A stretch of DNA of 64,000 bases from Actinomycetales bacterium (GTDB lineage: Bacteria > Actinomycetota > Actinomycetes > Actinomycetales > Cellulomonadaceae): positions 55,209 through 119,208 of the forward strand of contig JAHLLI010000015.1 in assembly GCA_020444245.1 (NCBI GenBank), given 5' to 3'. The position numbers and the translations under genes were made by a program. Each line of letters opens with the position of its first letter. Positions within the stretch are counted from its first letter, which is position 1. The notes under the pieces were generated by a model that was not told the origin of the DNA, made no database searches, and saw only the letters and a program-made list of their open reading frames with translations. Below are positions 62,112 to 64,000 of this stretch, piece after piece.

Positions 62112-63536
62112 GTGGCCGACCCCTTTCCGTTTGTGAACCACGGTCTCTTGAGCCGCGCAGCTGCGACTATCGTGGACGGGCCAAACAAACCTGATGCCCG
62201 AGGGTTCGCATCCGAGTTCGACCTCGCATTGCTCGCCGCTGCAATCGTCTGCGGGGGACCACGACTTGTCGTAGATCCAACAGCTGCCGACGATACGCGG
62301 GCCGCATCGGCCGACGCGGCCCAGGCATTGGGGCTAGAGCTCGCAGATACGCCCCGGCCGACAGTCGATGACGTGGCTGATGCGTCAGCCTGGGGAGGCC
62401 CGTTGCTCAAGGCGGACGCGTACTCGGCAACTGGCGATGGAGACACACCACGGGTCCAGCGCTACGGTCCGCGGCTCTTCATCCCCGAATGGAAAGATCG
62501 CCCGCTTGTCGAGACGGACGAGAATCTGGTGCGAAAGCACCTAGCCCTTGTCGATCGATTCAGCGAGGAATTCTTGGATCGTTCCGCAGATTCAGACGTC
62601 GACCTCGAGGCTGCTGCAATCTGGCTATGTGACCCGTCGCAGGACAAACTGTGGGGCAACAAGATGCTGGCCGGGCTCTGCCGGGTCAGCCGCGACGACG
62701 GGCAGCACCTCCTGCGCAGCTACCTGGCTCATCTGGAGGAAAGGCGCAGCTCCGGCTTGGCGGAGGTCTATTGGTACACGGATGCCATGGTCAGCAGATT
62801 CCGCGCCGGGTACGTACCGAAGATCGCGGGCAAGCACGACGCGCTCTACTACGGTCCGGCCAAAGCACTGACCCAGCTCAGCGCGCACGTGGCGTTCTTC
62901 AGTGAACTCGTGCGCCAAGCGCTCGACCTGCTTCCTCCCGATCCCCATCAAGACAGCGACGCCGACACGATCGCCAACCACGCATTCGCCTGGGCCGCTA
63001 CTGCAGCCGTACTTGCCGATTGGGACACGAGCAACCCTCGCGGACTGATCGATGCCGCCATCAAGCAGCATGAGAACAAGGACATCGGACGCCTAATGAC
63101 GACAGCGTATCGGCTGGGTAGCGGCATGGAGCCCGAACTGAATCGTGAAGTCAAAGAACTGGTCAGTAGGGCTCAGTCGCACGTGGATCGGGACAAGAAG
63201 AGTCTCGACTCAATAGTGAACGGGGTCCTCGTGAAGGGAGGCGCGGCCGGAGGGACAAGTCTCATCAGAGTTGCCGTCTACCAGTTGATGGTGGCCCTCA
63301 GTGCAGCTGGCGGCGCTGCTACGTCACAGGGCGACCTTCAACAAGCTCTCCTAGGCGCTGCCGCCGGCGCCGGAGCGGCGGCGGCCATCGAGGTCGGAGG
63401 GCAACTCCTCCACCACTTCAGGGCGAGCCGGCCTTCGGATGTTGCCGCAGTGGCGCTACGCCTTGAGGCACTGAGCCCCGAAACGCGTCACCAGGTCACC
63501 GGGAAGCTCGGCGAAGTCATCAAGCGACGGGCTTGA
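62112..63536 (+). CDS. Unrecognised 474-residue protein in the defence island
   Basis: The protein has an N-terminal alpha/beta-like part (residues 1-110, PFPFVNHGLLSRAAATIVDG) and a helical middle (VRKHLALVDRFSEEFLDRSA, YYGPAKALTQLSAHVAFFSELV). Near the C-terminus is a hydrophobic Ala/Gly-rich segment of about 30 residues (LIRVAVYQLMVALSAAGGAA, LGAAAGAGAAAAIEVGGQLL), which may be a membrane hairpin. The GTG start has GGAGAG seven bases upstream. Codon use resembles the Pycsar genes. I recognise no family; location suggests a defence effector or accessory gene. Confidence 0.6.
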   Translation: MADPFPFVNHGLLSRAAATIVDGPNKPDARGFASEFDLALLAAAIVCGGPRLVVDPTAADDTRAASADAAQALGLELADTPRPTVDDVADASAWGGPLLKADAYSATGDGDTPRVQRYGPRLFIPEWKDRPLVETDENLVRKHLALVDRFSEEFLDRSADSDVDLEAAAIWLCDPSQDKLWGNKMLAGLCRVSRDDGQHLLRSYLAHLEERRSSGLAEVYWYTDAMVSRFRAGYVPKIAGKHDALYYGPAKALTQLSAHVAFFSELVRQALDLLPPDPHQDSDADTIANHAFAWAATAAVLADWDTSNPRGLIDAAIKQHENKDIGRLMTTAYRLGSGMEPELNREVKELVSRAQSHVDRDKKSLDSIVNGVLVKGGAAGGTSLIRVAVYQLMVALSAAGGAATSQGDLQQALLGAAAGAGAAAAIEVGGQLLHHFRASRPSDVAAVALRLEALSPETRHQVTGKLGEVIKRRA

Positions 63537-64000
63537 CCGGTCTTCAGGTCGCCCTTGTTCGATGCGGCAGCGGCAGCGCGGGGCGAGGCGTCTTCTGCGC
63601 CGACCCTGGACTCGATATGGCAGCCCGCCTGGACTTCACCGCTTTCCGGGCGACGAGTCCGCCCCCGATGGTCGCCGAACACCACGACGTCGAGCGCGCG
63701 CTGACGCTCAGCGCGCCCCGCAGGCGCACTTGACTTGAGTAGGCGATGAAACTCGGCGCGTGCGGTGGGCTTGGCCGTTCAAGGCGACGAGGGCTCCGAA
63801 CGCGAGCCCCAGCGCGCCACCGACTATCCCCGTGACAGCAGACCGGGCCCGTGGCCGCCATGCTGACCACATGACCGCAGGGCTCGTCCTGGCGCGGTGG
63901 GCGGTCGCCGGCCCGGCGCTGACCGACCTGTTCCAGCAGACCATCGAACCTGAGTTGGGTCAATCGGCTTAGTGCCTTGCGGTGGGGTTCGTGATGGCGG
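63537..64000. other. Window end with no supported gene
   Basis: No intact gene is seen. On the minus strand about 63750-63870 encodes a hydrophobic run (SAVTGIVGGALGLAFGALVALNG) preceded by WSAWRPRAR, vaguely like the end of an FtsX-type permease. It has no start and its upstream part is not visible, so it may be a remnant. Confidence 0.35.

Noticed and set aside
63708..63944. Minus-strand frame with a hydrophobic segment as a permease gene
   Set aside because: It is too short, has no start signal, and its flanks are Pro/Arg noise. At most it is a remnant.
57212..64000. The right-hand region as a prophage
   Set aside because: No integrase, terminase, capsid, tail or lysis gene is visible. 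Only a replication-protein fragment and defence genes are present.

Overview
The window comes from a very GC-rich actinobacterium. GTG starts are common, genes overlap as ATGA/GTGA, and terminators are GC hairpins without T-runs. The gene set (GH10 xylanase, intracellular GH20 hexosaminidase, amino-sugar ABC importer, HelR, paired dynamin-like GTPases, DUF3039, AosR) fits a plant-polymer degrader of the Cellulomonas type. That genus guess is inference; the phylum is well supported. No rRNA, CRISPR array, integrase or transposase was recognised.

Layout. 0.6-8.6 kb: ECF sigma factor with a membrane partner, EttA, a second-type SSB, two dynamin-like GTPases and a 23-residue-repeat protein. 8.9-12.3 kb: a 108-bp structured repeat, tRNA-Arg, a PAP2 phosphatase, oligoribonuclease and tRNA-His. 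12.4-24.7 kb: an ATP-grasp protein, K+ channel and Kef-type antiporter; an osmoprotectant ABC importer with a thiamine-binding-family protein; a flavin disulfide reductase; a TetR/DUF5692 pair; tRNA-Lys; a GroES-like protein. 24.7-28.2 kb: Bcp, a second 108-bp repeat, tRNA-Leu, a His-tailed thioredoxin, rdgB and rph. 28.2-35.9 kb: an accessory block (WYL regulator, VOC protein, PadR-regulated FtsX exporter, HelR behind a rifamycin-associated element, a second 23-residue-repeat protein). It sits between rph and the metallo-hydrolase/murI/aosR/clpS genes, which lie close together in the mycobacterial arrangement. 38.6-43.9 kb: pncB, a helicase, DUF3039 and a DUF559 nuclease-like gene, with three copies of a 67-bp four-unit palindrome. 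Two of those copies bracket the DUF559 gene. 43.9-53.1 kb: an amino-sugar regulon (nagB, ROK kinase, ABC importer, ROK repressor, nagA, GH20). 53.1-57.2 kb: an MpaB-family protein, a DUF4349 lipoprotein, a TM2 protein and a secreted GH10 xylanase with a LacI-type operator.

57.2-64 kb is a visibly lower-GC, gene-sparse island. It opens with a decayed tadA/cpaF fragment and carries a DUF5343/HEPN-like pair, a membrane-protein pseudogene, a complete two-gene Pycsar anti-phage system (PycTM plus PycC), a fragment resembling a rolling-circle replication protein, and an unrecognised 474-residue protein. It reads as a defence island built on mobile-element debris.

The candidates for something undescribed are the 67-bp quadruple palindromes bracketing a DUF559 endonuclease-like gene (a possible REP/RAYT-like arrangement with a different enzyme), the 108-bp repeat found upstream of two different tRNA genes, and the unknown genes beside Pycsar. 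All calls are from reading the sequence; no database search was run.
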